A stretch of DNA of 64,000 nt from Rhodospirillaceae bacterium (GTDB lineage Bacteria; Pseudomonadota; Alphaproteobacteria; Azospirillales; Azospirillaceae). The notes below the pieces were generated by a model, which was given only the letters and a program-made list of their open reading frames with translations, searched no databases and had not been told where the DNA came from. Location of the stretch: contig JAJUIU010000005.1 of assembly GCA_029267445.1 (NCBI GenBank), positions 21,627-85,626 of the forward strand, written 5' to 3'. Position numbers and translations under genes: made by a program. Positions 1 to 8,857 of this stretch are shown here, piece by piece; positions within the stretch are counted from its first letter, which is position 1, and every line of letters starts with the position of its first letter.

Positions 1-1
1 G

Positions 2-748
2 AAGCGGGTGAAGAACCCGGACATCCGCGACCTGTTCGCCTTCATGGCCCGCGACGAGTCCCGCCATGCCGGCTTCATCAACGAGACGCTGAAGGATTTC
101 GACATCGGCGTCGACATGGGCTTCCTGACGAAGGCGAAGAAGTACACCTACTTCAAGCCCAAGTTCATCTTCTACGCCACGTACCTGTCGGAGAAGATCG
201 GCTACGCCCGCTACATCACCATCTACCGGCACCTGGAGCGGAATCCGGACAAGCGGTTCCACCCGATCTTCAAGTGGTTCGAGCAGTGGTGCAACGACGA
301 GTTCCGCCACGGCGAGGCCTTCGCCCTGCTGATGCGGGCCGATCCGAAGCTGCTGAGCGGCTTCAACAAGGTGTGGATCAAGTTCTTCCAGCTGGCCGTG
401 TTCGCCACGATGTTCGTGCGCGACCACCAGCGGCCGGCCTTCCACGCCGCCCTGGGCGTCGATCCGACCGATTACGACATGACGGTGTTCCGGATCACGA
501 CCGAGATCGTGAAGCAGGTCTTCCCGGTCACGCTCGACATCGAGAACCCGGCCTTCCTGGAGGGGCTGAACCGCATGTCCCGGATCGCCGACGACATGGC
601 GGCGGCGAAGGCCCGCGGCGGCATCGGCGGCCGGATCAGCCAGGCGCTGCTGTCGGTCTCGGCCGCGACGAACTTCATCAAGCTGATGGTGATGCCGTCG
701 AAGCCGAACGAGCTGCCCCGCCAGATCCGGCTGTCCCCGGCCTGGTAG
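2..748 (+). CDS. acsF: AcsF, aerobic Mg-protoporphyrin IX monomethyl ester cyclase (3' part)
   Basis: The frame is open from the first base, so the 5' end lies outside the window; about 248 C-terminal residues are present. AcsF is the membrane-associated diiron oxidative cyclase that uses O2 to form the isocyclic ring E of bacteriochlorophyll, giving divinyl protochlorophyllide. Two ExxH-type iron-ligand motifs are visible, DESRHAGF near the start and NDEFRHGEA about 80 residues later, as expected for this diiron family. It is followed after 30 bases by puhE on the same strand. An O2-dependent cyclase means pigment can be made under oxic or micro-oxic conditions. The anaerobic alternative BchE is not in this window. 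Confidence 0.93.
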   Translation, partial: KRVKNPDIRDLFAFMARDESRHAGFINETLKDFDIGVDMGFLTKAKKYTYFKPKFIFYATYLSEKIGYARYITIYRHLERNPDKRFHPIFKWFEQWCNDEFRHGEAFALLMRADPKLLSGFNKVWIKFFQLAVFATMFVRDHQRPAFHAALGVDPTDYDMTVFRITTEIVKQVFPVTLDIENPAFLEGLNRMSRIADDMAAAKARGGIGGRISQALLSVSAATNFIKLMVMPSKPNELPRQIRLSPAW

Positions 749-778
749 GCGAAACGACGCGAGAGGGAGGAGCCGCCT

Positions 779-1609
779 GTGGCCGAGATCGCCCTTCCAG
801 TGCTGTTCGCGCTGTTCGTCTGGTGGTTCAGCACCGGCGCGATCGCATGGCTGGACGGCCTGCCCCGCGCCACCTTCGGCTGGAGCCTTCTCGGCATCAC
901 CGTGGTCGGGATCGCGGCGCTGTACGGCATCGCCGCGACCGCCGGCGACACCTCGGTCGCCGGCGCCTACTGCGCCTTCACCTGCGCCCTGCTGGTCTGG
1001 GGCTGGCACGAGGCCAGCTTCCTGTTCGGCATCGTGACGGGGCCCCGGCGCGGTCCGCTGCCGGCGGGCGTGCGCGGCTTCAAGCGCTTCGGCATGGCCG
1101 TCGAGGTCATCGCCTGGCATGAGCTGGCGATCGCCGCCACGGCCGTGATCATCGCGGCGCTGACCTGGGGCGGGGAGAACCAGATCGCGCTCTGGACCTT
1201 CCTGCTGCTCTGGGCGATGCGCGTCAGCGCCAAGCTGAACGTGTTCCTGGGTGTCAGGAACCTGAGCGAGGAGTTCCTGCCCGAACACCTGCGCTACCTC
1301 GTGACATATCTCCGGCGCCGGCCGATCAACCTGCTGTTCCCCGTCTCCGTGACGGGCTGCACGATCACGGCCGCGCTGTTCGTGGCGGCGGCCCTGGACC
1401 CGGCGACGCCGCCGGGACTGGTCGCCGGCCACATGCTGCTCGGCGCCATGACGGCGCTCGCCCTGTTGGAGCACTGGCTGATGGTGCTGCCCATCTCGCC
1501 GTCGGCCCTCTGGGGCTGGGCGCTGGGCGGCCGCACCGCACCGCCGGCGACGACGAAACCGGACGCCCCCCGGCCGGGGCCGGACGCGTCCGTACGGGAG
1601 GCCGCATGA
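779..1609 (+). CDS. puhE: PuhE, photosynthetic complex assembly membrane protein
   Basis: A 276-residue polytopic membrane protein beginning with GTG at 779; a strong GAGGGAGG ribosome site lies at 762-769. Several hydrophobic segments of about 20 residues run through the protein, with a Pro/Ala-rich hydrophilic tail. PuhE (DUF3623 family) lies beside puhA or acsF in many purple bacteria and is needed for normal reaction-centre and LH1 levels; its biochemical role is not settled. The assignment rests on family resemblance (motifs such as RNLSEEFLP and the N-terminal FVWWFSTG) and on its place between acsF and hemA. Confidence 0.85.
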   Translation: MAEIALPVLFALFVWWFSTGAIAWLDGLPRATFGWSLLGITVVGIAALYGIAATAGDTSVAGAYCAFTCALLVWGWHEASFLFGIVTGPRRGPLPAGVRGFKRFGMAVEVIAWHELAIAATAVIIAALTWGGENQIALWTFLLLWAMRVSAKLNVFLGVRNLSEEFLPEHLRYLVTYLRRRPINLLFPVSVTGCTITAALFVAAALDPATPPGLVAGHMLLGAMTALALLEHWLMVLPISPSALWGWALGGRTAPPATTKPDAPRPGPDASVREAA

Positions 1610-1684
1610 CCAAGGAAAGGCGCCGCCCGTCGGAACACAGCATCTTGAATCCGGTCGGGGATGGTAGCCGGCCGGCATCCGCAA

Positions 1685-1703
1685 CGGGGGGCGAGACCCC
1701 CCG
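1685..1703 (+). promoter_or_regulatory. Hairpin in the hemA leader
   Basis: Seven base pairs (C plus six G pairing with six C plus G) closed by a 5-base loop, 32 bases before the hemA start codon and 76 bases after the puhE stop. There is no T-run, so it is not a classical terminator. It could affect mRNA stability or translation of hemA; that is inference only. Confidence 0.4.
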
Positions 1704-1734
1704 GCATCGAACACACCACCCTCTGGAGGCGACC

Positions 1735-2958
1735 ATGAATTACGAGGCCTTCTTCCGCCAGCAGCTCGACGGGCTGCGCAATGAAGGCCGGTACCGCGTC
1801 TTCGCCGATCTCGAACGGCAGCGGGGTCGCTTCCCAAGAGCGACCTGGCACCGCGACGGGCGGACCCAGGAGGTGACGGTCTGGTGTTCCAACGACTATC
1901 TCGGCATGGGGCAGAACCCGGTGGTCCTGAAGGCCATGCATGAGGCCCTGGACAAGTGCGGCGCCGGTGCCGGCGGCACGCGCAACATCTCCGGCACCAA
2001 CCACTATCACGTCCTGCTCGAGGACGAGCTGGCCGACCTCCACGGCAAGGAGGCCGCGCTGCTGTTCACCTCGGGCTACGTCTCGAACTGGGCGGCGCTG
2101 GGCACGCTGGCGAGCCGCATCCCCGGCTGCGTGGTGCTGTCGGACGAGGGCAACCACGCCTCCATGATCGAAGGCATCCGGCACAGCCGCGCCGAACGCC
2201 ACATCTTCCGGCACAACGATCCGGAGGACCTGAACCGGAAGCTGTCCAGCCTGCCGCCGGGCACGCCGAAGCTGGTGGCCTTCGAGAGCGTGTATTCGAT
2301 GGACGGCGACATCGCCCCCATCGCCGAGATCCTGGACGTGGCCGAGGCGCACGGGGCGATGACCTACCTCGACGAGGTGCACGCCGTCGGCCTTTATGGC
2401 GCGCGCGGCGGCGGCATCGCGGAGCGGGAGGGGGTGGCCCACCGGCTGACGGTGATCGAGGGCACGCTGGGCAAGGCGTTCGGCGTCGTCGGCGGCTATA
2501 TCGCCGGCACGGCCGCGCTGTGCGACTTCGTCCGCAGCTTCGCCTCCGGCTTCATCTTCACCACGTCCCTGCCGCCGCATGTGGCCGCCGGTGCGGCCGC
2601 CAGCATCCGCTACCTGAAGGAAAGCCCGATGGAGCGGCAACGGCACCAGGAGCGGGTGGCCACGCTGCGCCGCAAGCTGGACATGGCCGGCATCCCGCAC
2701 ATGCGGAACCCCAGCCACATCGTGCCGGTGATGGTGGGCAACCCGGTGTGCTGCAAGCTGATCAGCGACCGGCTGCTGGAGCAGTACGGGATCTACGTCC
2801 AGCCGATCAACTACCCGACCGTTCCACGCAAGACGGAGCGTCTGCGCATCACCCCGTCGCCGCTGCACACGGACGCGGACATCGACGGTCTGGTCGGCGC
2901 CCTGTCGGACATCTGGGGCGAGGTGGGGCTGCTGCGGACCTCCGCCGCCGTCGCCTGA
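1735..2958 (+). CDS. hemA: 5-aminolevulinate synthase
   Basis: Condenses glycine with succinyl-CoA to 5-aminolevulinate, the first committed step of the C4 pathway to heme and bacteriochlorophyll; PLP-dependent and cytosolic. The 407-residue length is normal for the family. ATG at 1735 is preferred to the in-frame ATG at 1606 because MNYEAFF...[15 protein letters not shown] matches the family N-terminus and CTGGAGG precedes it at 1723-1729. The PLP-lysine region reads [14 protein letters not shown], and [10 protein letters not shown] carries the PLP-binding Asp and His. Its location directly after acsF-puhE ties tetrapyrrole supply to photosystem synthesis. A strong hairpin terminator follows. 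Confidence 0.96.
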   Translation: MNYEAFFRQQLDGLRNEGRYRVFADLERQRGRFPRATWHRDGRTQEVTVWCSNDYLGMGQNPVVLKAMHEALDKCGAGAGGTRNISGTNHYHVLLEDELADLHGKEAALLFTSGYVSNWAALGTLASRIPGCVVLSDEGNHASMIEGIRHSRAERHIFRHNDPEDLNRKLSSLPPGTPKLVAFESVYSMDGDIAPIAEILDVAEAHGAMTYLDEVHAVGLYGARGGGIAEREGVAHRLTVIEGTLGKAFGVVGGYIAGTAALCDFVRSFASGFIFTTSLPPHVAAGAAASIRYLKESPMERQRHQERVATLRRKLDMAGIPHMRNPSHIVPVMVGNPVCCKLISDRLLEQYGIYVQPINYPTVPRKTERLRITPSPLHTDADIDGLVGALSDIWGEVGLLRTSAAVA

Positions 2959-2998
2959 GCTGGTTCCAGCACGGGCCGGCGACACCGCCCTTCATGCA

Positions 2999-3029
2999 AA
3001 AGGCCCGCCGGAGCGACCGGCGGGCCTTT
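2999..3029. terminator. Bidirectional terminator between hemA and cycA
   Basis: A 13-bp perfect stem (AAAGGCCCGCCGG / CCGGCGGGCCTTT) with a 5-base loop lies between the convergent hemA and cytochrome c2 genes. A-rich and T-rich ends on both sides suit termination in both directions. Confidence 0.85.
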
Positions 3030-3052
3030 GGCGTTCCGGCGCGACGGCCGAC

Positions 3053-3475
3053 TTACTTCTGCGTCGCCAGGTAGGCCACGACGTCCTTGCGCTCCTGCTC
3101 GTTCGGCAGCTTGAAGACCATCTTCGTGCTGCCCTTCGCCTCCTTGCCCTGGTCGGCCAGGTACTTCTTCAGGAAGGCGTTCGGGTCCGGCAGATAGGCG
3201 ATGATGTTCTCCGGCGTCCAGGTCAGCCCGGCCTCACCGGCGGCCTTGTTGATGTCGGAGTACCGGTAGCCCTCGACGGTGCCGGCCTGACGGCCGACGA
3301 CACCGTTGAGGATCGGTCCGACGAGGTTCCGGGCGTCGGGGCCGACGCGATGGCAGGCCATGCACTTCTTGAACACGGCCTCGCCCTTCGCCGGATCGCC
3401 GTCCTGGGCGAGGGCGGGGGCGGCCGTCACCAGCGCGGTGCCGGCGACCAGAAGTGCCGCAAACACAGTCCTCAT
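3053..3475 (-). CDS. cycA: Cytochrome c2
   Basis: A 140-residue periplasmic c-type cytochrome. ATG at 3475 was chosen because a GGAGG site sits about 10 bases upstream; an in-frame ATG 9 bases earlier has no room for one. Residues 1-23 form a signal peptide ending ALAQ. One heme-binding motif CMACH is at residues 38-42, and a STKMVFKLP segment near residue 119 supplies the distal Met ligand. Cytochrome c2 carries electrons from the bc1 complex to the reaction centre, here probably to the PufC tetraheme subunit. It is separated from pufC by 345 bases holding a terminator, so it has its own promoter. Confidence 0.9.
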   Translation of the reverse strand: MRTVFAALLVAGTALVTAAPALAQDGDPAKGEAVFKKCMACHRVGPDARNLVGPILNGVVGRQAGTVEGYRYSDINKAAGEAGLTWTPENIIAYLPDPNAFLKKYLADQGKEAKGSTKMVFKLPNEQERKDVVAYLATQK

Positions 3476-3820
3476 TCTGAACATCCTCCCTATTGCGGAC
3501 GCCGGCGTCGCGGAATGCGGGCCAGACGACAGAACCCATCGGGGCGCGACCACCGGCCAAAGTGACATCGTCTTGCATCGGCCTCGGTCAAGGCGACGGG
3601 ACTACAACGCGCCTGATCCCGATTTAGCTCCGGACCTTGGCGACTTCATGGCGCCGGCGCTTGCTCGTCCGTGCCGAACGAGAAACGAAAAACCCGTGGA
3701 AGGCAAGGGCCTTCCACGGGTTTGACGTCGCCTTCGGGCTGAACCGATACCTCAGGACAGGTCCGTCGTCCTGTCGGGACCGCGGCCGCCGGGGGGAAGG
3801 GCGGCCGCGGGCCGTGCGTG
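3476..3820. other. Intergenic region between pufC and cycA
   Basis: No gene is supported here. It holds the pufC terminator at 3690-3723 and the presumed cycA promoter between there and 3490. I see no convincing -35/-10 pair or TGT-N12-ACA site. Confidence 0.6.
3690..3723 (-). terminator. Terminator after pufC (end of the puf operon)
   Basis: A 15-bp perfect stem with an AAGG loop (as read on the plus strand) lies 98 bases downstream of the pufC stop. On the minus strand it is followed by a T-rich stretch (TTTTTCGTTTCTC), as in a rho-independent terminator. Confidence 0.85.
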
Positions 3821-4891
3821 CTACTTCGCGACCACCGCCGAGGCGTCGACGGGGGCGGCGGAGGCGCTGCCCGGTGCGGCCTTGCGGTCCAGCTCCGGAT
3901 AGGTCTCCAGCATGCCCTGGCCGTACAGGGGCTTGAAGATGCCCTGGTGGCAGGTGGCGCAGTTGGCCTTCGGCGCGTCGCCCAGCGGGCCCAGACGGAA
4001 GTCCGGGTAGGTGGGCTGCAGCGGCACCAGGTAGTCGGCGTTGAGCTGCCGGACCATCTGGATGCCGTGCCAGGCCGTGACCCGCTGCGGGGGGCTCTGC
4101 TCCCACGAGGCGAAGGCGCGGCTGTTGTGGCAGAAGGTGCAGTTGACCCCCAGGGATTCCGACATGTGGGCCATCAGACTGTAGGTGTATTCGGTCTGCT
4201 GGATCGACGTCGTGTTCCCGGTCGGCAGCGCCGTGTTGCCGATCACGCGGATGGAGTTGTCCGCGTTCAGGAAGTAGGCGGAGTAGGGGTCCACCGGCAG
4301 GGACGACAGGTTCGCCGCCTCCGCCGGCTGGTTCTGGCCGTTGTGCCAGCCCGCCATGCCGCTGGCCGTGCGCTGGCCCGGATTGGCGAACCAGATCTCG
4401 GCCGGGACCGGCTGGCCGCGATGGCAGGTGTAGCAAGTCACGCCGACCTGGCCGACATGGGCCTCCCAGTCGACGTTGATGGTCCGCGTCATCTGCAGCA
4501 TGCGGCGGGAGACGATCTTCGTGTAGAGGCTGTCGGACGAGAAGTCCTCACCCTCCGCATGGCAATAGGCGCAGCCCTGCTCGGGCGACACCCATTCCGT
4601 GATGGCCGTCATCAGGCGCAGGAACTGCGTCTCCGGCAGATCGCCCAGGACCTGGACGTTCTGATAGACCTCGGCGGCGGTCGGGCCGCTCTGGTCCACC
4701 GGCTCCAGGACCGGCGGAAGCTGGTTCCGGTCCACCTGGGCCGCGACGGTGCGCGGGTTGTAGACCTGCTCCATCGCCACGCCGCGATAGCCCGACTGGA
4801 CGACATCCACCGGCGGACGCTCGAACGTGAAGAGGAGCCCGATGCCCGCGATCGCGACGATCACGAGCAGGATTCTGATGGTCATGCTCAT
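3821..4891 (-). CDS. pufC: Reaction centre tetraheme cytochrome c subunit
   Basis: 356 residues; re-reduces the photo-oxidised special pair on the periplasmic face. Four CxxCH heme motifs are visible: CAYCH 107-111, CYTCH 153-157, CTFCH 251-255 and CATCH 311-315. The start ATG (4891) overlaps the pufM stop in an ATGA junction, giving translational coupling. The N-terminus is a single hydrophobic helix (residues about 4-22) and contains no cysteine, so the lipoprotein-type anchor known from Blastochloris viridis is absent and the subunit is probably held by an uncleaved helix. Last gene of the superoperon. Confidence 0.96.
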   Translation of the reverse strand: MSMTIRILLVIVAIAGIGLLFTFERPPVDVVQSGYRGVAMEQVYNPRTVAAQVDRNQLPPVLEPVDQSGPTAAEVYQNVQVLGDLPETQFLRLMTAITEWVSPEQGCAYCHAEGEDFSSDSLYTKIVSRRMLQMTRTINVDWEAHVGQVGVTCYTCHRGQPVPAEIWFANPGQRTASGMAGWHNGQNQPAEAANLSSLPVDPYSAYFLNADNSIRVIGNTALPTGNTTSIQQTEYTYSLMAHMSESLGVNCTFCHNSRAFASWEQSPPQRVTAWHGIQMVRQLNADYLVPLQPTYPDFRLGPLGDAPKANCATCHQGIFKPLYGQGMLETYPELDRKAAPGSASAAPVDASAVVAK

Positions 4892-5862
4892 TGCGGACCT
4901 CCCAGCAGGGTCGGGTCGGTCACCGGGGCGTAGACGGCCGGGTAGGCCGGCGCCACGCCGTGCTTGACGGCCCAGAGGTACCAGTTGTCGACCACCGTGC
5001 CGGTCAGAAGGATCCCGATGCCGCCCGCCAGCGGGCAGAGCACCGCGAACCACCAGGCCCAGCGATGGATCGATTCAGCCGTGGCGTTGAAGCCCATGGT
5101 CCAGCGCCAGAACAGGCCGCCGCGTTCGAACGCCGTGCCGCGGTCGATGATCTGCTCCACCTCGCGTTCGGCGCCGAACTTGGCCGTGGCCAGCACGGTG
5201 GCGCCGTGCATGGCGAAAAGCAGGGTCGAGCCGTAGAGGAAGACGATCGAGAGCGCGTGGAACGGGTTGTAGAACAGGTTGCCGTACCGGATGGAGAAGG
5301 CCGCCGTCCAGTCGAGGTGGGGGAAGATGCCGAAGGGCACGGCCTCCGCCCAGCTGCCCATCAGGATCGGGCGGATGAAGCCCAGCACCAGATAGAGCCA
5401 GATGGCGGCGGCGAAGGCCCAGGCGACATGCGTGCCCATGCCGAGCATGCGGGCCCGACGGTAGGTGCGCACCCACCATAGCAGGATGGAAAGCGTCAGG
5501 AAGAAGCCCGCCATCAGCCACCATCCGCCCTCGTTGAGCGGTGGGATCTCCAGCCCGTACTGGGGCGGCGGCGGCTCCAGCGCCAGCCAGGGAAGCTGGC
5601 GGATGAACTCGATCGGATCCCAGTTCACCGAGGCCCACATGTTCAGCCCGATGATCTCGATGGCGATGATGCCGCAGAGGATCGAGGCCCAGCCGAACCA
5701 GCCGATGTAGACCGGGCCGACCTGGGCGTCGCCGAACTTGCCGAGCAGGTAGACGAAGCGCGGCTTCAGCTGCCGCACCCAGGGGCCGGCTTCCAGCGGC
5801 ACGCCCTCATAGGCCGGGCCGTGGATCTGGACCTGGTTGAAAATGTTCTGATATTCGGCCAT
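4888..5862 (-). CDS. pufM: Reaction centre M subunit
   Basis: 324 residues, normal length, with five membrane helices. It binds the special pair and pheophytin/quinone cofactors with PufL. The BChl and iron ligand histidines fall in recognisable contexts: NPFHALS, AMHGA and [12 protein letters not shown] at 5862 has a GAGGAGG site just upstream. If pufL is read through to its conserved end, the pufL-pufM gap is only 10 bases; with the TAG in pufL it is 70 bases, which could weaken coupling. Confidence 0.97.
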   Translation of the reverse strand: MAEYQNIFNQVQIHGPAYEGVPLEAGPWVRQLKPRFVYLLGKFGDAQVGPVYIGWFGWASILCGIIAIEIIGLNMWASVNWDPIEFIRQLPWLALEPPPPQYGLEIPPLNEGGWWLMAGFFLTLSILLWWVRTYRRARMLGMGTHVAWAFAAAIWLYLVLGFIRPILMGSWAEAVPFGIFPHLDWTAAFSIRYGNLFYNPFHALSIVFLYGSTLLFAMHGATVLATAKFGAEREVEQIIDRGTAFERGGLFWRWTMGFNATAESIHRWAWWFAVLCPLAGGIGILLTGTVVDNWYLWAVKHGVAPAYPAVYAPVTDPTLLGGPQ

Positions 5863-5872
5863 CGCAGCCTCC

Positions 5873-6715
5873 TCAGTTCGGCCAGATCGGCAGGTTCAGC
5901 CACCAGCCCCACCACTCGGGCCAGCCGCGCGTCTAGAACGGGCCGCTGATCACGATGCAGACAGCGCTCCAGAACCCGGCGCTGAGCGCCAGGAAGAGGC
6001 CCAGCCGGTGGATGCCCAGCGTGCCGATCGAGTAGCCGATCGTGTCGCGGAAGAACGTGTTCTCGTGCTCCGCCGTCTTCACCACGTCCTGCTTCCCGTT
6101 GTCCGTCTTGCCGGGGTTGACCGCCGACAGGACCAGCGCGCCGTGCAGCGACAGCGCGAAGGTGGTCAGGAAGAAGAAGGACACGGCGATCATGTGCGCC
6201 GGGTTGTAGTGGAAGTGCAGGTACTGGTAGCCGACGTTCGACACCCAATCGAGGTGGCTCCAGATCCCGTACGGGAACCCGTGCCCCCAGGCGCCCATCA
6301 GCACCGGGCGGATGACGACCAGGGTGAAGTAGGCGAAGACCGCGACGCCGTAGGCCACGGGCACGTGATAGCCCATGCCGAGCTTGCGGGAGATCTCGGC
6401 CTGTCGCAGGGCCCACGATACGAAGGCCCCCAAGGCGCAGATCGTGATCAGCTGCCAGAGCCCGCCCTCCTTCAGGGGAGCGAGCGCCAGACCGTAACTG
6501 ATGTCCGGCGGTGCGATGTTGATCTGCCAGATGTTCCAGGTGGGCCCGAGGGCCGCCCCGTAGATGATCAGCGCCGTGCCGAGGAACGTGAAGAAGATCG
6601 TCGTGACCCCGAAGAAGCCGACATAGAACGGCCCCACCCAGAAGTCGAAGAGATCTCCCCCGATCAACGTCCCTCCGCGGACGCGGTACTTTTTCTCAAA
6701 GTTGAGCATGGCCAT
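5873..6715 (-). CDS. pufL: Reaction centre L subunit, interrupted by an in-frame TAG near the 3' end
   Basis: The N-terminus [15 protein letters not shown] and all five helices are typical of PufL. Cofactor-ligand histidines are at 154, 174, 191 and 236. The open frame ends at TAG (5933-5935) after 260 residues (last residues ISGPF). The next 19 codons in the same frame read [19 protein letters not shown], the conserved PufL C-terminal tail, before TGA at 5873-5875. The TAG stands exactly where family members have Trp (TGG). So either this is a real nonsense mutation removing the last 20 residues, or a sequencing or assembly error. Coordinates given are for the full-length frame; the truncated product is 5933-6715. 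Confidence 0.93.
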
Positions 6716-6770
6716 GTTCGGTTCCCCCCGTCAGGCAGCCCGGGATGAAGGGCGAGATGCGTACCGAGCC

Positions 6771-6818
6771 GCCGGCGGCGCCGGGTGCGGGAAGACCCGC
6801 ACCCAACGCGCCGCCGGC
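6771..6818 (-). promoter_or_regulatory. Large intercistronic hairpin between pufA and pufL
   Basis: Two stacked perfect stems: 10 bp (6771-6780 with 6809-6818) and 9 bp (6783-6791 with 6796-6804) around a 4-base loop. Hairpins at this position protect the pufBA mRNA segment from 3' decay and limit readthrough into pufLM in Rhodobacter, raising LH1 above reaction centres; the same role is inferred here. Confidence 0.8.
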
Positions 6819-6840
6819 GTAGACCCGATGTCCGCGGCAG

Positions 6841-7026
6841 TTACTTGCCGGCGGGCAGCGTGGAGAACTGGACGGCACTCGTGCGCGCGGCACTCGGGCC
6901 TTCGATCCAGTTGAAGCGATCCGTGCTCAGCAGGATGAAGTGGATCAGGATCGCCAGACCGAACAGGAAGGTGGCGAGCGCCACCAGGGCCCTGCGCGGA
7001 TCGAAAAGCAGCCAAATACGCCACAT
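6841..7026 (-). CDS. pufA: LH1 antenna alpha polypeptide
   Basis: 61 residues with one membrane helix. N-terminal [12 protein letters not shown] and His29 in LIHFILLST, the bacteriochlorophyll ligand, are hallmarks of LH1 alpha. It pairs with PufB to build the ring round the reaction centre. It lies 10 bases after pufB and is followed by a strong hairpin before pufL. No pufX-like gene is seen downstream. Confidence 0.95.
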   Translation of the reverse strand: MWRIWLLFDPRRALVALATFLFGLAILIHFILLSTDRFNWIEGPSAARTSAVQFSTLPAGK

Positions 7027-7036
7027 GGTCGCCTCC

Positions 7037-7258
7037 TTACGCGATGAAGCTGGTGACGACGGTCATGGCCGTCTGGATGCTGTCCTGCAGGGACGCATAC
7101 CCCTGCACGCCAGGGAACCACGGCCGCCACGACCACACGAGGAAGTGCGCGACGATCGCGATTACCGTGAAGATGATGAAGCTCGTCATGAAGAGTTGGT
7201 GGAACTCCCGAGCCTCAGCCCCTGTCAGACCCGACAGGGAGGAGCTTGAGTCACTCAT
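7037..7258 (-). CDS. pufB: LH1 antenna beta polypeptide
   Basis: 73 residues; a polar N-terminus with EFHQLF, one membrane helix with the bacteriochlorophyll ligand His38 (IVAHFLVW) and the SWRPWFP motif after it. ATG at 7258 follows a perfect GAGGAGG site at 7263-7269. First gene of the puf part of the superoperon. No pufQ gene is found in the 141 bases before it. Confidence 0.95.
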   Translation of the reverse strand: MSDSSSSLSGLTGAEAREFHQLFMTSFIIFTVIAIVAHFLVWSWRPWFPGVQGYASLQDSIQTAMTVVTSFIA

Positions 7259-7290
7259 TGCTACCTCCTCAACTAAGGCCTTACGGCCGT

Positions 7291-7366
7291 TACGTGCCTG
7301 CTTTCACAGGCACGTAGCCCTGGCGAACGTCGCCACGACTAGGGTGACGCCCGGGATTCCCGGGCG
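7291..7366 (-). promoter_or_regulatory. Three small hairpins between bchZ and pufB
   Basis: Perfect inverted repeats at 7291-7316 (10-bp arms TACGTGCCTG, 6-base loop), 7321-7335 (6-bp arms TGGCGA/TCGCCA) and 7348-7366 (8-bp arms CGCCCGGG, 3-base loop) occupy most of the gap. They may set the 5' end or stability of the pufBA message or reduce readthrough from bchZ. No TGT-N12-ACA operator is visible here. Confidence 0.5.
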
Positions 7367-7399
7367 AATTCTTGTGAAATCGCGTGGCGGCGGTGCCTG

Positions 7400-8857
7400 T
7401 CATGCGGCACGTCCTTCCGCCAGGGCGGTGCTCGCGTTGGCGACGCGATCCGCCGTGACCCGTTCCTCGCCGTTCTTCCGCGCCAGCCGCTCGGCCGCGT
7501 CGCGCAGACGCTTGGCGGCGGAGATGCGGATCAGAACGGGATGGCTCTCGACGATCTCGTCGAGAGCCAGCTTGGCGGCGTCGTCCCAGGGCAGCTCGGC
7601 ATGCAGGCGGGAGGGGGTGGCCTCCACCTTGTCCATGTCGGTCGCCAGCGGGAGGATGTGGAAAAGCGCGTCGAACAGGGCGTTGCAGACTTCCTGGACG
7701 ACGTAGGTGGCACCGGAATAGCCCATGAAGGGCGTGCCCGTGTGCCGCCGGATGATGGCGCCCGGGAAGGAGGCGGGGATGAAGATCGCCCGGCCGCCGA
7801 CCTCGGCGAGGTACATGCGCTCGTTGTAGCTGCCGAACAGCACCAGCGGCGTCTTCGTCCGCACCAGCTCGCGCGCCTCGTCGTTGTCCGGCTTGACGCC
7901 GGGACGGCGGCTGATCGCGAAGTTGCAGGGCAGGCCCATCTCCTCCTCGAGGAAATGGCGCAGGCCGCGCGCGTGCGTTTCGTTGGCGACGATGCCGAAG
8001 CTGGCCGTGCCGAAGAAGTCCTGGGTCACCGACCGCCAGAGGTCCCACAGCGGCTTGATGGTCGTGTGCTTCTCCCGCTCGATGAACGGCTCCGGGTCCA
8101 GGCCCAGCAGCTCGCCCAGCGCGCGCAGGAACTTCGTGGTGGAATGCAGGCCGATGGGGGCCTGCAGATAGGGCTTGTCCAGTGCCTCGCAGAGCAGGCG
8201 GCCGAACTCCCGGTACATGCAGATGTTCACGTCGGCGTCGACGAGGCGCGGCACGTCCATGAGGTGGCTGCCGAGCGGGAAGGTCATGTTGACCTCGGCC
8301 CCGATGCCCTCCACCAGACGGCGGATCTCCGCCAGGTCGGACCAGGTGTTGAAGTAGCCGTAGATGGGGCCGATGATGTTGACGCGCGGCTTGTCGCCCT
8401 CCTTGCGGGGCTTCGCCTTCGGCATCACGCCCTTGCGGGCGCCGAACTCGTTCCAGAGCCAGAACATGGCCCGGTTGGCGCTCTGCCACTGGTCCTCGTC
8501 GATGGTGCGCGGCAGGAAGCGCATGATGTTGGTGCCTTCCGGCGTCACACCGCCGCCGATCATCTCCGCGATCGAGCCGGTGACGACGACGCTGGGCAGG
8601 CCGGGGTCGAGCGTCTCATGCGCCCGCTTCATCGCCTTCTCGGTCCCGTGCTGGCCGAGCTCCTCCTCGGCCAAGCCGGTGACGACGATCGGCAGCTCGT
8701 GCGGGGGCAGGGCGTCGGTGTAGTGCAGCACCGAGGTGACCGGCAGGTTCTCGCAGCCCACCGGGCCGTCGATGATGCATTGCAGGCCCTTGATCGCCGT
8801 GAAGACGTAGACAGAGCCCCAGTAGCCGCCGGCGCGGTCCAGATCCTGGATCAGCAT
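7400..8857 (-). CDS. bchZ: Chlorophyllide a reductase subunit Z
   Basis: 485 residues, the usual length. With BchY it forms the catalytic NifK/NifD-like component that reduces ring B of (chlorophyllide-derived) precursors, making the bacteriochlorin macrocycle; electrons come from BchX. ATG at 8857 gives [16 protein letters not shown]; Cys35 (GPVGCENLP) is in the place of the cluster ligand. The start overlaps the end of bchY by 7 bases (ATGCTGA), so translation is probably coupled and subunits made in equal amounts. Confidence 0.95.
   Translation of the reverse strand: MLIQDLDRAGGYWGSVYVFTAIKGLQCIIDGPVGCENLPVTSVLHYTDALPPHELPIVVTGLAEEELGQHGTEKAMKRAHETLDPGLPSVVVTGSIAEMIGGGVTPEGTNIMRFLPRTIDEDQWQSANRAMFWLWNEFGARKGVMPKAKPRKEGDKPRVNIIGPIYGYFNTWSDLAEIRRLVEGIGAEVNMTFPLGSHLMDVPRLVDADVNICMYREFGRLLCEALDKPYLQAPIGLHSTTKFLRALGELLGLDPEPFIEREKHTTIKPLWDLWRSVTQDFFGTASFGIVANETHARGLRHFLEEEMGLPCNFAISRRPGVKPDNDEARELVRTKTPLVLFGSYNERMYLAEVGGRAIFIPASFPGAIIRRHTGTPFMGYSGATYVVQEVCNALFDALFHILPLATDMDKVEATPSRLHAELPWDDAAKLALDEIVESHPVLIRISAAKRLRDAAERLARKNGEERVTADRVANASTALAEGRAA

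Noticed and set aside
1606..1734. ATG 1606 as the start of hemA
   Set aside because: It would add 43 residues with no similarity to ALA synthases and overlap puhE; ATG 1735 has a good ribosome site and the conserved N-terminus.
7044..7706. A plus-strand gene, or pufQ, around the bchZ-pufB junction
   Set aside because: The open frames there are antisense or lack start sites and composition of real genes, and no PufQ-like hydrophobic protein is encoded.
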